A stretch of DNA of 10,198 nt from Oscillospiraceae bacterium (GTDB lineage Bacteria > Bacillota > Clostridia > Oscillospirales > Oscillospiraceae): assembly GCA_021205585.1 (NCBI GenBank), contig JAJPXI010000200.1, positions 1-10,198 of the forward strand. The letters are read 5' to 3'. Shown piece by piece: positions 1-7,038 of the stretch (position 1 is its first letter; the number at the start of each line of letters is the position of its first letter). The notes beneath the pieces are model-generated. The model was not told the origin of the DNA, made no database searches, and saw only the letters and a program-made list of their open reading frames with translations. A program made the translations under genes and the position numbers.

Positions 1-99
1 TGCCCGCGCCTTACGGCGCTCCTGATCCTGCACTTTTTGCGCGGGGCTGTGCCTACCGGCCATCGCCCCCTGCATTTGCGCTAAAGAGGAATTGGCCAT
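1..99 (-). CDS. Partial ORF running off the left edge, unknown function
   Basis: Reading the minus strand from an ATG at 99 gives 33 uninterrupted codons to the window edge, beginning MANSSLAQMQGAMAG and continuing with a basic, Gln/Arg-rich stretch (AQKVQDQERRKARA). A stop (TGA) sits directly before the ATG, so the ORF cannot extend upstream. I see no good ribosome binding site in front of it. A competing 21-codon ORF in another frame (ATG at 146, stop at 81-83) overlaps its start and has the purine run AGAGGGG touching its ATG. I do not recognise the protein. The basic heptad-free composition suggests a soluble or nucleic-acid-contacting N-terminus, but no function can be given. The orientation matches ppdK, which is separated from it by a terminator. 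Confidence 0.3.
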   Translation of the reverse strand, partial: MANSSLAQMQGAMAGRHSPAQKVQDQERRKARA

Positions 100-198
100 T
101 CACACAGCGCTTCAACGCCTTCTTTTGTCGCAAAATTTCTCGCCATCCCCTCTTGCCGATTGAATCAGTCCTTCCCTAAATTGCTTGAAAAGCCTCTC

Positions 199-225
199 AA
201 AAGCGCATTTGCGTTTTTTCATGAG
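199..225. repeat. Interspersed hairpin repeat, copy 1
   Basis: A 27-base segment whose core GCGCATTTGCGT lies between an A run and a T run, so it can fold into an 8-bp stem with an ATTT loop, followed by ATGAG. It is 24/27 identical to 3853-3879. In both places it lies about 15-25 bases from a strong bidirectional terminator, on the far side of a minus-strand gene's stop (ppdK here, the MFS gene there). The two differences within the stem exchange C-G for T-G and G-T for G-C, so pairing is kept. Confidence 0.6.
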
Positions 226-239
226 AACCCGTATAAAAC

Positions 240-284
240 AGCCCCGGCAGGGAGCAAATCGTCTGCTCTCCGCCGGGGCTTTTT
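240..284 (-). terminator. Intrinsic terminator of ppdK (bidirectional shape)
   Basis: Arms AGCCCCGGC (240-248) and GCCGGGGCT (272-280) pair perfectly. A partly paired inner stem (GGGAGCA against TGCTCTCC) closes the loop. On the minus strand, about 15 bases after the ppdK stop, the hairpin is preceded by A residues and followed by GTTTTA. On the plus strand it is followed directly by a T run (280-284). It should end the ppdK transcript and would also stop plus-strand readthrough. Confidence 0.8.
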
Positions 285-298
285 ATATTCCTGGAATG

Positions 299-2926
299 TT
301 ATCTTGGGAATTTAATCTGCGCCTGGGCGGCGGCCAGGCGGGCGATGGGGACGCGGTAGGGAGAGCAGGAGACGTAGTCCATCCCTACCCGGTGGAAGAA
401 CTCGATGGAGGCCGGGTCGCCTCCGTGCTCGCCGCAGACGCCCAGGTGCAAATCCGGGCGCTCCCCCCGGCCCAGCTCCACGGCCCGCTCCACCAGGCGG
501 CCCACGCCCTGCTCGTCGAAGCGGACGAAGGGGTCGTGCTCCAGAATCTTTTCCTCCAGGTAGGCGGGCAGGAATTTGCCCGCGTCGTCCCGGCTGAAGC
601 CGAAGGTCATCTGGGTCAAATCGTTGGTGCCGAAGCTGAAAAAGTCGGCGTGGCGGGCGATGCGGTCGGCGGAGATGGCGGCCCGGGGCAGCTCGATCAT
701 GGTGCCCACCCGGTAGTCCAGCTTCAGCCCCGCCTGCTCCAGCACCCGGTCGGCCACCGCGCAAATCAGGCTGCGCATATAGCGGATCTCCCCCTGGGAG
801 CCCACCAGGGGCACCATGATCTCCGGGCAGATGGAGATGCTCTTTTCTTTGGAGACGTTGACGGCAGCCTCCATAATGGCCTGGGTCTGCATTTGGGCGA
901 TTTCCTCGTGGAGAATGGGCAGACGGCAGCCCCGCAGACCCATCATGGGGTTGACCTCGTGGAGGGAGACCACGGTGTCCTTCAGCTTCTGGAAAGGAAT
1001 GCCCATATCTTTTGCCAGTGCGGCAATGTCCTCGTCCTGGGTGGGCAGGAACTCGTGCAGGGGCGGATCCAGCAGGCGGATGGTCACAGGGCGCTCCTCC
1101 ATCACCCGGTAGATACCCTCAAAGTCCCCCCGCTGCATGGGCAGCAGCTTGTCAAGAGCCCGGCGGCGCTGCTCCTGGGTTTCGGAGATGATCATCTCCC
1201 GCATGGCGGCGATGCGTTCCCCCTCGAAGAACATATGCTCCGTCCGGGTCAGGCCGATGCCCTGGGCGCCGAAGTTCAACGCGGCGGCGGCGTCCCTGGG
1301 ATTGTCCGCGTTGGCCCGCACCTTCAGTTGGCGAATCTGGTCAGCCCAGCCCATGATGACGCCGAAGTCCCCGGCGATGGTGGCGTCCACCGTGGGGATC
1401 TGGCCCAGGTAGATGCTGCCGGTGGAGCCGTCCAGGGAGATAAACTCTCCCTCGTTGACCCGCTGCCCGGCCAGGGTAATATACCCCTGGTCCTCGTACA
1501 CCGACAGCTCCGCGCAGCCCGCCACGCAGCACACGCCCATGCCCCGGGCCACCACGGCGGCGTGGCTGGTCATGCCGCCCCGGGCGGTCAGGATGCCCTG
1601 GGCGGCGGCCATGCCCTCGATGTCCTCCGGGCTGGTCTCCAGCCGCACCAGAACCACCGGGCCGTCCTTGGACTTCACCTGGGCGTCGGCGGCGGTGAAG
1701 CAGATCGCCCCGCAGGCCGCGCCGGGGGAGGCGGCCAGGCCGGAGGTGACGGGTTTGGCGGCGGCCAGGGCCTGCGCGTCGAAGCAGGGGTGGAGCAGGG
1801 CGTCCAGCTGTTTTGGCTCGATTTTCAAAAGAGCCTCTTCCCTGGAGCACATCCCCTCCCGCACCAAATCCGCGGCGATCTTAAAGGCTGCCTGGGCGGT
1901 GCGCTTGCCGTTGCGGGTCTGGAGCATATACAGCCGGCCCCGCTCGATGGTGAACTCCATGTCCTGCATATCCCGGTAGTGCTGCTCCAGTGTCTGGGCG
2001 ATCTGGACGAACTGGCCGTACACGGCGGGGTTAATTTTCTCCAGCTGGGCGATGGGCTGGGGGGTGCGGATGCCGGCCACCACGTCCTCCCCCTGGGCGT
2101 TCATCAAAAACTCGCCGTACAGCGCCCGCTCCCCGGTGGAGGGGTTGCGGGTGAAGGCCACGCCGGTGCCGGAGTCGTCCCCCATGTTGCCGAAGACCAT
2201 CTCCTGCACGTTGACGGCGGTGCCCCAGGAGTAGGGGATGTCGTTCATGTGGCGGTAGACGTTGGCCCTGGGATTGTCCCAGGAGCGGAACACCGCCTTG
2301 ACCGACTCCAGCAGCTGCCGCTCCGGCTGCTGGGGGAACTCCTCGCCCTTGCACCGGCGGTAATACTCCTTAAACTGGGCCGACAGCTCCTTCATGTCCT
2401 CCGCGTCCAGCTCGGAATCCAGCTTCACCCCCCGCTTTTCCTTCATCTTGTCGATCATGGCCTCAAACTCGCTCTTGGGCAGCTCCATCACCACGTCGGA
2501 GAACATCTGGATGAAGCGGCGGTACGCGTCGTAGACAAAGCGGGGGTTGCCGGTCAGATTCGCCATGGCGGCGGCCACATGGTCGTTCAGGCCCAGGTTC
2601 AAAATGGTGTCCATCATGCCGGGCATGGAGGCCCTGGCCCCGCTGCGCACCGACACCAGCAGGGGATTTTCCTCGCTGCCCAGCTGTTTTCCTGTCATAA
2701 TCTCCATTTTGCGGAGATACTCAAAAATCTCGGCTTCGATTTCCGGGGCGACGGCCCGCCCGTCCTCATAGTACCGGGTGCAGGCCTCGGTGGAGATGGT
2801 GAAGCCCTTGGGGACGGGCAGACCCAGGTTGGTCATCTCGGCCAGGTTGGCCCCCTTGCCCCCCAGCAGCTCGCGCATATCGGCGCGGCCCTCGGAGAAA
2901 AGATACACATATTTTTTGCTGTTCAT
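299..2926 (-). CDS. ppdK: Pyruvate, phosphate dikinase
   Basis: This cytoplasmic enzyme interconverts pyruvate, ATP and phosphate with PEP, AMP and PPi. In anaerobic Firmicutes it commonly works alongside or instead of pyruvate kinase, or runs towards PEP. The 875 residues match the roughly 874 of the well-studied clostridial enzyme, and the key residues fall at the same numbers. The N-terminal ATP-grasp part has GGKGANLAEM (22-31) and SGARASMPGMMDTILNLG (95-112). The swivelling phosphohistidine domain has GGMTSHAAV (450-458) with catalytic His455 and Thr453. The C-terminal PEP/pyruvate barrel has Arg561, Arg617, Glu745, Asn768 (GTNDLTQMTFGFSRDD) and Cys831 in CGEHGGDP. The start MNSKKYVYLFSEG is the family's usual beginning; GAGGA lies about 10 bases upstream. 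The gene is monocistronic, with its own promoter at 3015-3043 and a terminator right after the stop. No lesion is seen. Confidence 0.98.
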   Translation of the reverse strand: MNSKKYVYLFSEGRADMRELLGGKGANLAEMTNLGLPVPKGFTISTEACTRYYEDGRAVAPEIEAEIFEYLRKMEIMTGKQLGSEENPLLVSVRSGARASMPGMMDTILNLGLNDHVAAAMANLTGNPRFVYDAYRRFIQMFSDVVMELPKSEFEAMIDKMKEKRGVKLDSELDAEDMKELSAQFKEYYRRCKGEEFPQQPERQLLESVKAVFRSWDNPRANVYRHMNDIPYSWGTAVNVQEMVFGNMGDDSGTGVAFTRNPSTGERALYGEFLMNAQGEDVVAGIRTPQPIAQLEKINPAVYGQFVQIAQTLEQHYRDMQDMEFTIERGRLYMLQTRNGKRTAQAAFKIAADLVREGMCSREEALLKIEPKQLDALLHPCFDAQALAAAKPVTSGLAASPGAACGAICFTAADAQVKSKDGPVVLVRLETSPEDIEGMAAAQGILTARGGMTSHAAVVARGMGVCCVAGCAELSVYEDQGYITLAGQRVNEGEFISLDGSTGSIYLGQIPTVDATIAGDFGVIMGWADQIRQLKVRANADNPRDAAAALNFGAQGIGLTRTEHMFFEGERIAAMREMIISETQEQRRRALDKLLPMQRGDFEGIYRVMEERPVTIRLLDPPLHEFLPTQDEDIAALAKDMGIPFQKLKDTVVSLHEVNPMMGLRGCRLPILHEEIAQMQTQAIMEAAVNVSKEKSISICPEIMVPLVGSQGEIRYMRSLICAVADRVLEQAGLKLDYRVGTMIELPRAAISADRIARHADFFSFGTNDLTQMTFGFSRDDAGKFLPAYLEEKILEHDPFVRFDEQGVGRLVERAVELGRGERPDLHLGVCGEHGGDPASIEFFHRVGMDYVSCSPYRVPIARLAAAQAQIKFPR

Positions 2927-3014
2927 GGCTTGTCGTTCCTCACTTTCCTGTTGCGCTGCCAGTCAGCGGCGTCGCTCCGTTGATTCAGTATAGATTGCCC
3001 AATGTTACCCATAT

Positions 3015-3043
3015 ATCATACTCCGGTTAAGCCGGTTCGTCAA
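3015..3043 (-). promoter_or_regulatory. Promoter of ppdK
   Basis: On the minus strand TTGACG (3038-3043) is followed after exactly 17 bases by TATGAT (3015-3020). The expected transcript would have a leader of roughly 80 bases. The spacer contains the direct repeat AACCGG-CTT-AACCGG, which could be a regulator site. A second -10-like TATACT lies closer to the gene but has no convincing -35. Confidence 0.65.
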
Positions 3044-3079
3044 TGCTGGATTTTTACCCCGTTTTCCGGGAGAAAAATG

Positions 3080-3108
3080 TTGACCGCTTCAAAATCTGTT
3101 GCTATACT
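3080..3108 (+). promoter_or_regulatory. Promoter of the aquaporin gene
   Basis: TTGACC (3080-3085), a 17-base spacer and TATACT (3103-3108) form a near-consensus vegetative promoter about 30 bases before the ribosome binding site. It is divergent from the ppdK promoter, and the two -35 boxes are under 40 bases apart. Confidence 0.7.
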
Positions 3109-3145
3109 TGACATATCCTCAGAAAAATGACAGGAGGTCTTTCGT

Positions 3146-3823
3146 ATGGAAAAATTTAAGAAGTACCTGGCCGAGGCCATCGGCACCTGTGCACTGGTCA
3201 CCTTCGGCTGCGGCACGGCGGTCGCCGTGGGGTGCGACAGCCAGTTTGGGGGCGGTTATGTCCTGACGGCCCTGGCGTTCGGCCTGGTCATCGTGGCCAT
3301 GGCCTACAGCATCGGGAACATCTCCGGCTGCCACGTCAACCCCGCCGTCTCCCTGGCCATGCTGATTCGCAGGCAGCTGTCTGTGGCGGACTTTGTGGGC
3401 TACGTCATCGCCCAGCTGGCCGGTTCCGCCGTGGGCTGCGTAATTCTCGGCGCGCTGTTCGGCTTTGACTGCGGCTTCGGCGCAAACCAGATCCAGGATG
3501 GCTGGGCCAATGGAACGGTGTGGGGCGCCCTGCTGGCCGAGTTTGTGCTGACCTTCGTGTTCGTCCTGGCCATCATCGGTGTGACCAGCAAGCAGGGCAA
3601 CGCCGCCGTGTCCGGCGTGGTCATCGGCCTGACTTTGACCCTGGTACATATCCTGGGCATCGCCCTGACCGGCACCTCGGTCAACCCGGCCAGGAGCCTG
3701 CTGCCGGCCCTGTTCGCAGGCGGGACGGCCCTGTCCCAGGTGTGGATTTTCATCGTGGCCCCCCTGGTGGGCGGCGCGGCGGCCGCCGTGGTGTACACTT
3801 TCCTGGACAAAAAGAAAGACTGA
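3146..3823 (+). CDS. aqpZ: Aquaporin, AqpZ-type water channel (MIP family)
   Basis: This is a membrane channel for passive water flow; MIP proteins act as tetramers with one pore per subunit. The 225 residues are of normal length for the family. Both signature loops are intact: HVNPAVSLA (NPA at 65-67) and TSVNPARSL (NPA at 180-182). By alignment with AqpZ, the selectivity-filter residues are Phe45, His168, Thr177 and Arg183. That F-H-T-R set marks water-selective channels. Glycerol facilitators instead carry W-G-F-R and NPARD, so the glycerol type is unlikely. About six membrane helices are visible, with a charged DKKKD tail. The start is fixed by AGGAGG (3132-3137), 8 bases before the ATG. 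The gene has its own promoter and ends at the terminator shared with the MFS gene. Nothing in its neighbours ties it to a pathway. Confidence 0.95.
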   Translation: MEKFKKYLAEAIGTCALVTFGCGTAVAVGCDSQFGGGYVLTALAFGLVIVAMAYSIGNISGCHVNPAVSLAMLIRRQLSVADFVGYVIAQLAGSAVGCVILGALFGFDCGFGANQIQDGWANGTVWGALLAEFVLTFVFVLAIIGVTSKQGNAAVSGVVIGLTLTLVHILGIALTGTSVNPARSLLPALFAGGTALSQVWIFIVAPLVGGAAAAVVYTFLDKKKD

Positions 3824-3851
3824 TACGGATTCTCAACGCGCTACGCGCTGT

Positions 3852-3879
3852 AAAAAGTGCATTTGCGCTTTTTAATGAG
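3852..3879. repeat. Interspersed hairpin repeat, copy 2
   Basis: AAAAAGTGC (3852-3860), an ATTT loop and GCGCTTTTT (3865-3873) form a 9-bp stem, followed by AATGAG. It is the second copy of the element at 199-225, again beside a bidirectional terminator. Flanking CAACGC and GCGTTG words here add an outer stem not seen in copy 1. Confidence 0.6.
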
Positions 3880-3901
3880 TTAATGAGAAAAACAGCGTTG
3901 C

Positions 3902-3937
3902 AAAAGCCCTCCGCCTGTTTCCGGCGGAGGGCTTTTT
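3902..3937. terminator. Bidirectional terminator between aquaporin and MFS genes
   Basis: Arms at 3902-3915 (AAAAGCCCTCCGCC) and 3923-3936 pair over 14 bp around a 7-base loop. The A run on one side and T run on the other give a U tail in both directions. It lies 80 bases after the aquaporin stop and only 4 bases from the MFS stop, so it serves both converging genes. Confidence 0.9.
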
Positions 3938-3940
3938 GAT

Positions 3941-5188
3941 TTATGGTTGGGCTTTCGCCCGGTTTTTGCGGGCCAGCAGGATGCACCCCGCGCCGATGAG
4001 GCAGAACAGGGCCAGGATGGAGAACACCACGGCGTAATTTTCCCCGGTGCGCTTCAGCAGCTGGCCCACCAGGGCGGGGCCGACGACGCCGCTGACAAAG
4101 CCGTAGGCCACAAAGACCAAGCTGAAGATTGTGCTGTAATTTTCCAGCCCGAACAGGTCGGACACCAGGGGGGAGGAGATGGCAAACAGGGTGCCGAAGG
4201 CGAAGCCCACGAAGGCGGACAGCACGGCCACCAGCACCGGGTTGGAGCAGAAGGGCAGCAGAGCGTAGCCCACCGCCCCCAGTACAAAAGCGGCGCAGCC
4301 GGTGGCGTTGCGCCCAACGAAGTCGGACAGGGTGCCGGCCACGATGCGCCCGATGCCGTTGGTCAGGTTGAAGGAAGTGATGACCACCACGCTGGACAGG
4401 CCGATGGAGGCGGCGAAGTTGCCCCCCTGGCTGACCATGGAGATGCCCGCCGCCCCCACGAACATCCAGGCGAACCAGACGGCCCAGAAGCCCCGGGTGC
4501 GCAGTGCCTCGCCCACGGTGTAATTCCTGGCGGCCAGGGTGGGGCCCCTGGCGGAGTCCTTCTGGCGCAGGGCGTCCATCAGGGCCTGTTGCTGTTTCTT
4601 TTGGGCCTCGCTCAATTTGGCCCGCTCCGGCAGCTCTGCCCCCAGCAGGGCCAGGCCGTTGAGCACCACCAGCATGACCAGAGCCACATAGTTCATTTTC
4701 TCATAGCCCAGGCGGTTGAACAGCAGGTTGTACACCGGGGACATGATGGCCGCCGCCGTGCCAAAGCACAAATTCACCACCCCGGTGGCCAGCCCCCGGC
4801 GGTGGGGGAACCAGTGCTGCGCAGTGGTCAGGGAGGGGCCGTAAATAAAGCCGGTGCCCGCGCCGTTCAGGAAGGCCCACAGGTAAACCATGGGCATGCT
4901 GTTGGCGAAATTCGCTGAAATCATGCAGACGATTAAAATTAGCGAGCCGATGAGGAAGCTGCGCCGGGTGCCCATTTTTGGATGAACCCGGCCGGAAACC
5001 AGGGTCATGCAGCCCACCCCCAGGCAGGCGAAGGTCATAATCAGCCCGGTAGCCCCCGTGCCCACCCCCAGGGACTCCTGCCAGTAGGGGGTCATCAGAC
5101 CGGGGTAGCCGAAAAACAGCGCCCCAGAGTTAAAGGTGGCCAGGGCGCAGGCCACGACGGCCAGCCAGCTTTTTTGTTTATAGGACAT
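3941..5188 (-). CDS. Major facilitator transporter, OFA (oxalate/formate antiporter)-like
   Basis: This is a twelve-helix inner-membrane secondary transporter of 415 residues. The OFA/MCT-like signature GTGFIYGPSLTTAQHWFPHR (111-130), continuing RGLATGV, is clear. An MFS motif-A-like loop follows helix 2 (GRVHPKMGTRRS, 66-77), with a matching half-motif GRIVAGTLSDFVGRN (280-294) in the second half. A charged central loop spans about 187-228 (ERAKLSEAQKKQQQ). OFA members exchange small organic anions such as oxalate/formate, or move monocarboxylates. The substrate here cannot be read from sequence, and the family name is often applied loosely. The ribosome binding site is weak: the nearest AGG is about 14 bases before the ATG, so the start is less certain than for its neighbours. 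The gene has its own promoter (5260-5288). No enzyme for an organic acid is adjacent. Confidence 0.9.
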   Translation of the reverse strand: MSYKQKSWLAVVACALATFNSGALFFGYPGLMTPYWQESLGVGTGATGLIMTFACLGVGCMTLVSGRVHPKMGTRRSFLIGSLILIVCMISANFANSMPMVYLWAFLNGAGTGFIYGPSLTTAQHWFPHRRGLATGVVNLCFGTAAAIMSPVYNLLFNRLGYEKMNYVALVMLVVLNGLALLGAELPERAKLSEAQKKQQQALMDALRQKDSARGPTLAARNYTVGEALRTRGFWAVWFAWMFVGAAGISMVSQGGNFAASIGLSSVVVITSFNLTNGIGRIVAGTLSDFVGRNATGCAAFVLGAVGYALLPFCSNPVLVAVLSAFVGFAFGTLFAISSPLVSDLFGLENYSTIFSLVFVAYGFVSGVVGPALVGQLLKRTGENYAVVFSILALFCLIGAGCILLARKNRAKAQP

Positions 5189-5259
5189 GAAGGATCACAA
5201 CCTGTCGCGCATGGATTTCCGCCCGCCGCCGGGAGGGCGAACCGATTAGTTTATATTAT

Positions 5260-5288
5260 ATTGTATCGCAAGCTGGCTCCTTTTTCAA
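5260..5288 (-). promoter_or_regulatory. Promoter of the MFS gene
   Basis: On the minus strand TTGAAA (5283-5288), 17 bases, then TACAAT (5260-5265), inside a locally AT-rich patch (TATAATATAAAC) that would also melt easily. The predicted leader is about 65-70 bases. Confidence 0.55.
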
Positions 5289-5394
5289 GCCTTTTGGCGT
5301 GGCACGTTCTATAAAGCGGACTTCAACACGGTTTCGGCAGCTTCCTCCTGCCTGCAAAACATGGTGCGGGCGGGCCGATTGTAAATCCCGGCCA

Positions 5395-5423
5395 TTGACA
5401 GCGCATGGATTCCGTGGTATCCT
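5395..5423 (+). promoter_or_regulatory. Promoter of the MATE gene
   Basis: A perfect TTGACA (5395-5400), a 17-base spacer and TATCCT (5418-5423). The predicted leader of about 70 bases contains GC-rich hairpins (5453-5482) just before the ribosome binding site. Confidence 0.6.
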
Positions 5424-5502
5424 AATTACTGAATAATGATATTCTGCGGGCGCGGGGCCGGCCCCGGCCCGCCTGCGGCGGGACGCCGCGGAAAGGCGAA
5501 AT

Positions 5503-6876
5503 ATGAACGATTTAACTGTGGGGAAGCCCCTGGGGCTGCTGGTGCGTTTCTCCCTCCCCCTGGTACTCAGTTCGGCAATCCAACAGCTCTACAGCATCGC
5601 CGACAGCATTATCGTGGGCAAGCTGGACAGTGCCGACGGGCTGGCGGCCATCGGCGCGGCCTACCCCATCACCCTGTTTTTTATCGCCGTGGCCACTGGG
5701 GCCTCCATGGGCTGTTCGGTGGTCATCTCCCATCTGTACGGGGCCAAGAAGATGACCGACGTGAAAAGCGCCATCTACACCGCCATTTTGTCCATGATTG
5801 TTCTGGGCGTGGTCATGGACGCGCTGGGCATCTGCCTCAGCCGCCCGCTGATGGTGCTGCTGCGGTGCGACGGGCAGGTGCTGGATCGGGCGGTGTCCTA
5901 TCTGGCCATCTACTCCGCCGGGGTGCTGCCCCTGTTCGTCTACAACACGGCCAACGCCGTGTTCACCGGCCTGGGGGACGGCAAGCGACCCCTGTACTTC
6001 CTGATTTTCTCCTCGGTGCTCAACGTGATTTTGGATCTGATCGCCGTCGGCCCCATGAAAATGGGAGTGGTGGGCGCGGCCCTGGCCACCGCCATCTCTC
6101 AGCTGGCCGTGGCCCTGCTGTCCTCCGGCATCCTGATTCGGAAAATTCGTCAGGTGGAAACCCAGGAGAAGCCGGTACTGTTTCACCGGGGGCTGTTTGA
6201 CCGGATGTGCAAAATGGCGGTGCCCAGCATTTGCCAGCAAGGTTGCGTGGCTCTGGGCTCCACCATTATGCAGAGCTTGGTCAACTCCTTCGGCGCGGCC
6301 GTCATGGCCGGATACGCGGCGGCCTCCAAGGTGGACCAGTTCTCCTATATGTGCTTTACCACCATGGGCACAGCCCTGTCCAGCTACGCCGCCCAGAACT
6401 ACGGGGCCAACCGGCCCGACCGCATCCGGGAGGGAGTCCGCGCGGCGTGTATGCTCTGCCTGGGCCTGGCGGTGGCGGTGCTGCTGGTTATGCAGCTGCT
6501 GGCCGGCCCCCTGGTGGGGCTGTTCACCGACCCGTCGGAGGCCAGGTACGAGGAGATTCTCCGGGTGGGCGTGCTGTATATGCGCATCGTCTCCCCGGAC
6601 TACCTGCTGGTGTGCTTCGTGGTGGTGCTGGGCGGCCTGCTCCGTGGGCTGGGGCTGGCCAACAAATTCCTTCTCGTCACGCTGCTGGATTTCACTGTGC
6701 GTGTGGCCATGTGCTTTGTGCTGTGCGGCGCGCTGGACAGCTACACCGGCCTGTACTGGGCCTGGTACTTCGGCAGCACCATCGACCTGGGCATCTGCCT
6801 GTACTGGTACGCCGGCCTGTGCCGCCGGGGCTGCCTGCGCCTGGAGCCATCCGGGCAGCAGGCGCAGGAAAAATAA
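5503..6876 (+). CDS. MATE-family multidrug/toxin efflux transporter
   Basis: An inner-membrane antiporter of the MatE family, which exports organic cations, drugs or metabolites using a Na+ or H+ gradient. It has 457 residues and about twelve helices in two homologous halves. Visible family features are FSLPLVLSSAIQQLYSIADS near residues 16-35, VFTGLGDGKRPLYFLIFSS followed by VLNVILD in the first half, and SYAAQNYGANRPDRI in the second half. The last is a conserved MATE segment. The start ATG has GAAAGG about 6 bases upstream. The gene has a TTGACA-type promoter and is transcribed alone, convergent with the metal-ATPase operon. The substrate cannot be deduced, and I see no adjacent MarR/TetR-type regulator. 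It resembles clostridial MATE proteins of the DinF/NorM-like branch generally rather than a named member. Confidence 0.93.
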   Translation: MNDLTVGKPLGLLVRFSLPLVLSSAIQQLYSIADSIIVGKLDSADGLAAIGAAYPITLFFIAVATGASMGCSVVISHLYGAKKMTDVKSAIYTAILSMIVLGVVMDALGICLSRPLMVLLRCDGQVLDRAVSYLAIYSAGVLPLFVYNTANAVFTGLGDGKRPLYFLIFSSVLNVILDLIAVGPMKMGVVGAALATAISQLAVALLSSGILIRKIRQVETQEKPVLFHRGLFDRMCKMAVPSICQQGCVALGSTIMQSLVNSFGAAVMAGYAAASKVDQFSYMCFTTMGTALSSYAAQNYGANRPDRIREGVRAACMLCLGLAVAVLLVMQLLAGPLVGLFTDPSEARYEEILRVGVLYMRIVSPDYLLVCFVVVLGGLLRGLGLANKFLLVTLLDFTVRVAMCFVLCGALDSYTGLYWAWYFGSTIDLGICLYWYAGLCRRGCLRLEPSGQQAQEK

Positions 6877-6896
6877 CGCCGCCCGGCGCGCTTTTT
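6877..6896 (+). terminator. Possible weak terminator after the MATE gene
   Basis: A short CGCC-GCCC-GGCG hairpin starts right after the stop codon and is followed by CGC and five T residues (6892-6896). The stem is only 4 bp, so efficiency is doubtful, but no better candidate lies downstream of the gene. Confidence 0.35.
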
Positions 6897-6966
6897 GAGG
6901 GAAGTCCGGCCTGCCCCTCTCATCGTTCAGGCCTGTCTGTGCGGATTTCCCGTTCCGCTCGATTTT

Positions 6967-7000
6967 TGATACTGATTTTCATTATGAAAAATCAGTATCA
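6967..7000. promoter_or_regulatory. Fur-box-like palindrome between convergent transcription units
   Basis: TGATACTGATTTT (6967-6979) and its exact reverse complement (6988-7000) flank an 8-base centre, giving 13-bp perfect arms. With one bulged base the pairing extends through CAT/ATG. The stretch TGATACTGATTTTCA agrees with the Fur 7-1-7 consensus TGATAATNATTATCA at 12 of 14 defined positions. No gene start is nearby: it lies downstream of both the MATE gene and the small membrane-protein gene. It could be an operator relic, a metalloregulator site acting at a distance, or just a hairpin that ends or protects the ATPase transcript. There is no T tail on either side. Confidence 0.45.
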
Positions 7001-7038
7001 GGATCGGACAGGGAAAATTTTCGCATTGCTGCCGCGCC

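Larger units (their letters stand above)
5189..5502. other. Divergent intergenic region between MFS and MATE genes
   Basis: These 314 bases hold no credible gene. They contain the MFS promoter (minus), the MATE promoter (plus) and, from about 5446 on, a very GC-rich MATE leader. Between 5290 and 5390 I see no repeat, operator or RNA structure I can support. Confidence 0.6.

Noticed and set aside
185..2983. A 932-codon open frame antisense to ppdK
   Set aside because: Its protein is low-complexity (G/H/A/Q/V-rich) with no domain. It mirrors ppdK codon positions, as expected when GC-rich third positions remove stops on the opposite strand. ppdK itself has every catalytic residue.
3146..3823. 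Glycerol facilitator (GlpF) assignment for the aquaporin
   Set aside because: The selectivity residues are F-H-T-R, and NPAR is followed by S rather than D. No glycerol kinase or glycerol dehydrogenase gene is adjacent.
3947..4918. A 323-codon plus-strand frame over the MFS gene
   Set aside because: Composition is Gly/His/Gln/Ala-rich with no recognisable family, and it lies antisense to a clear twelve-helix transporter.
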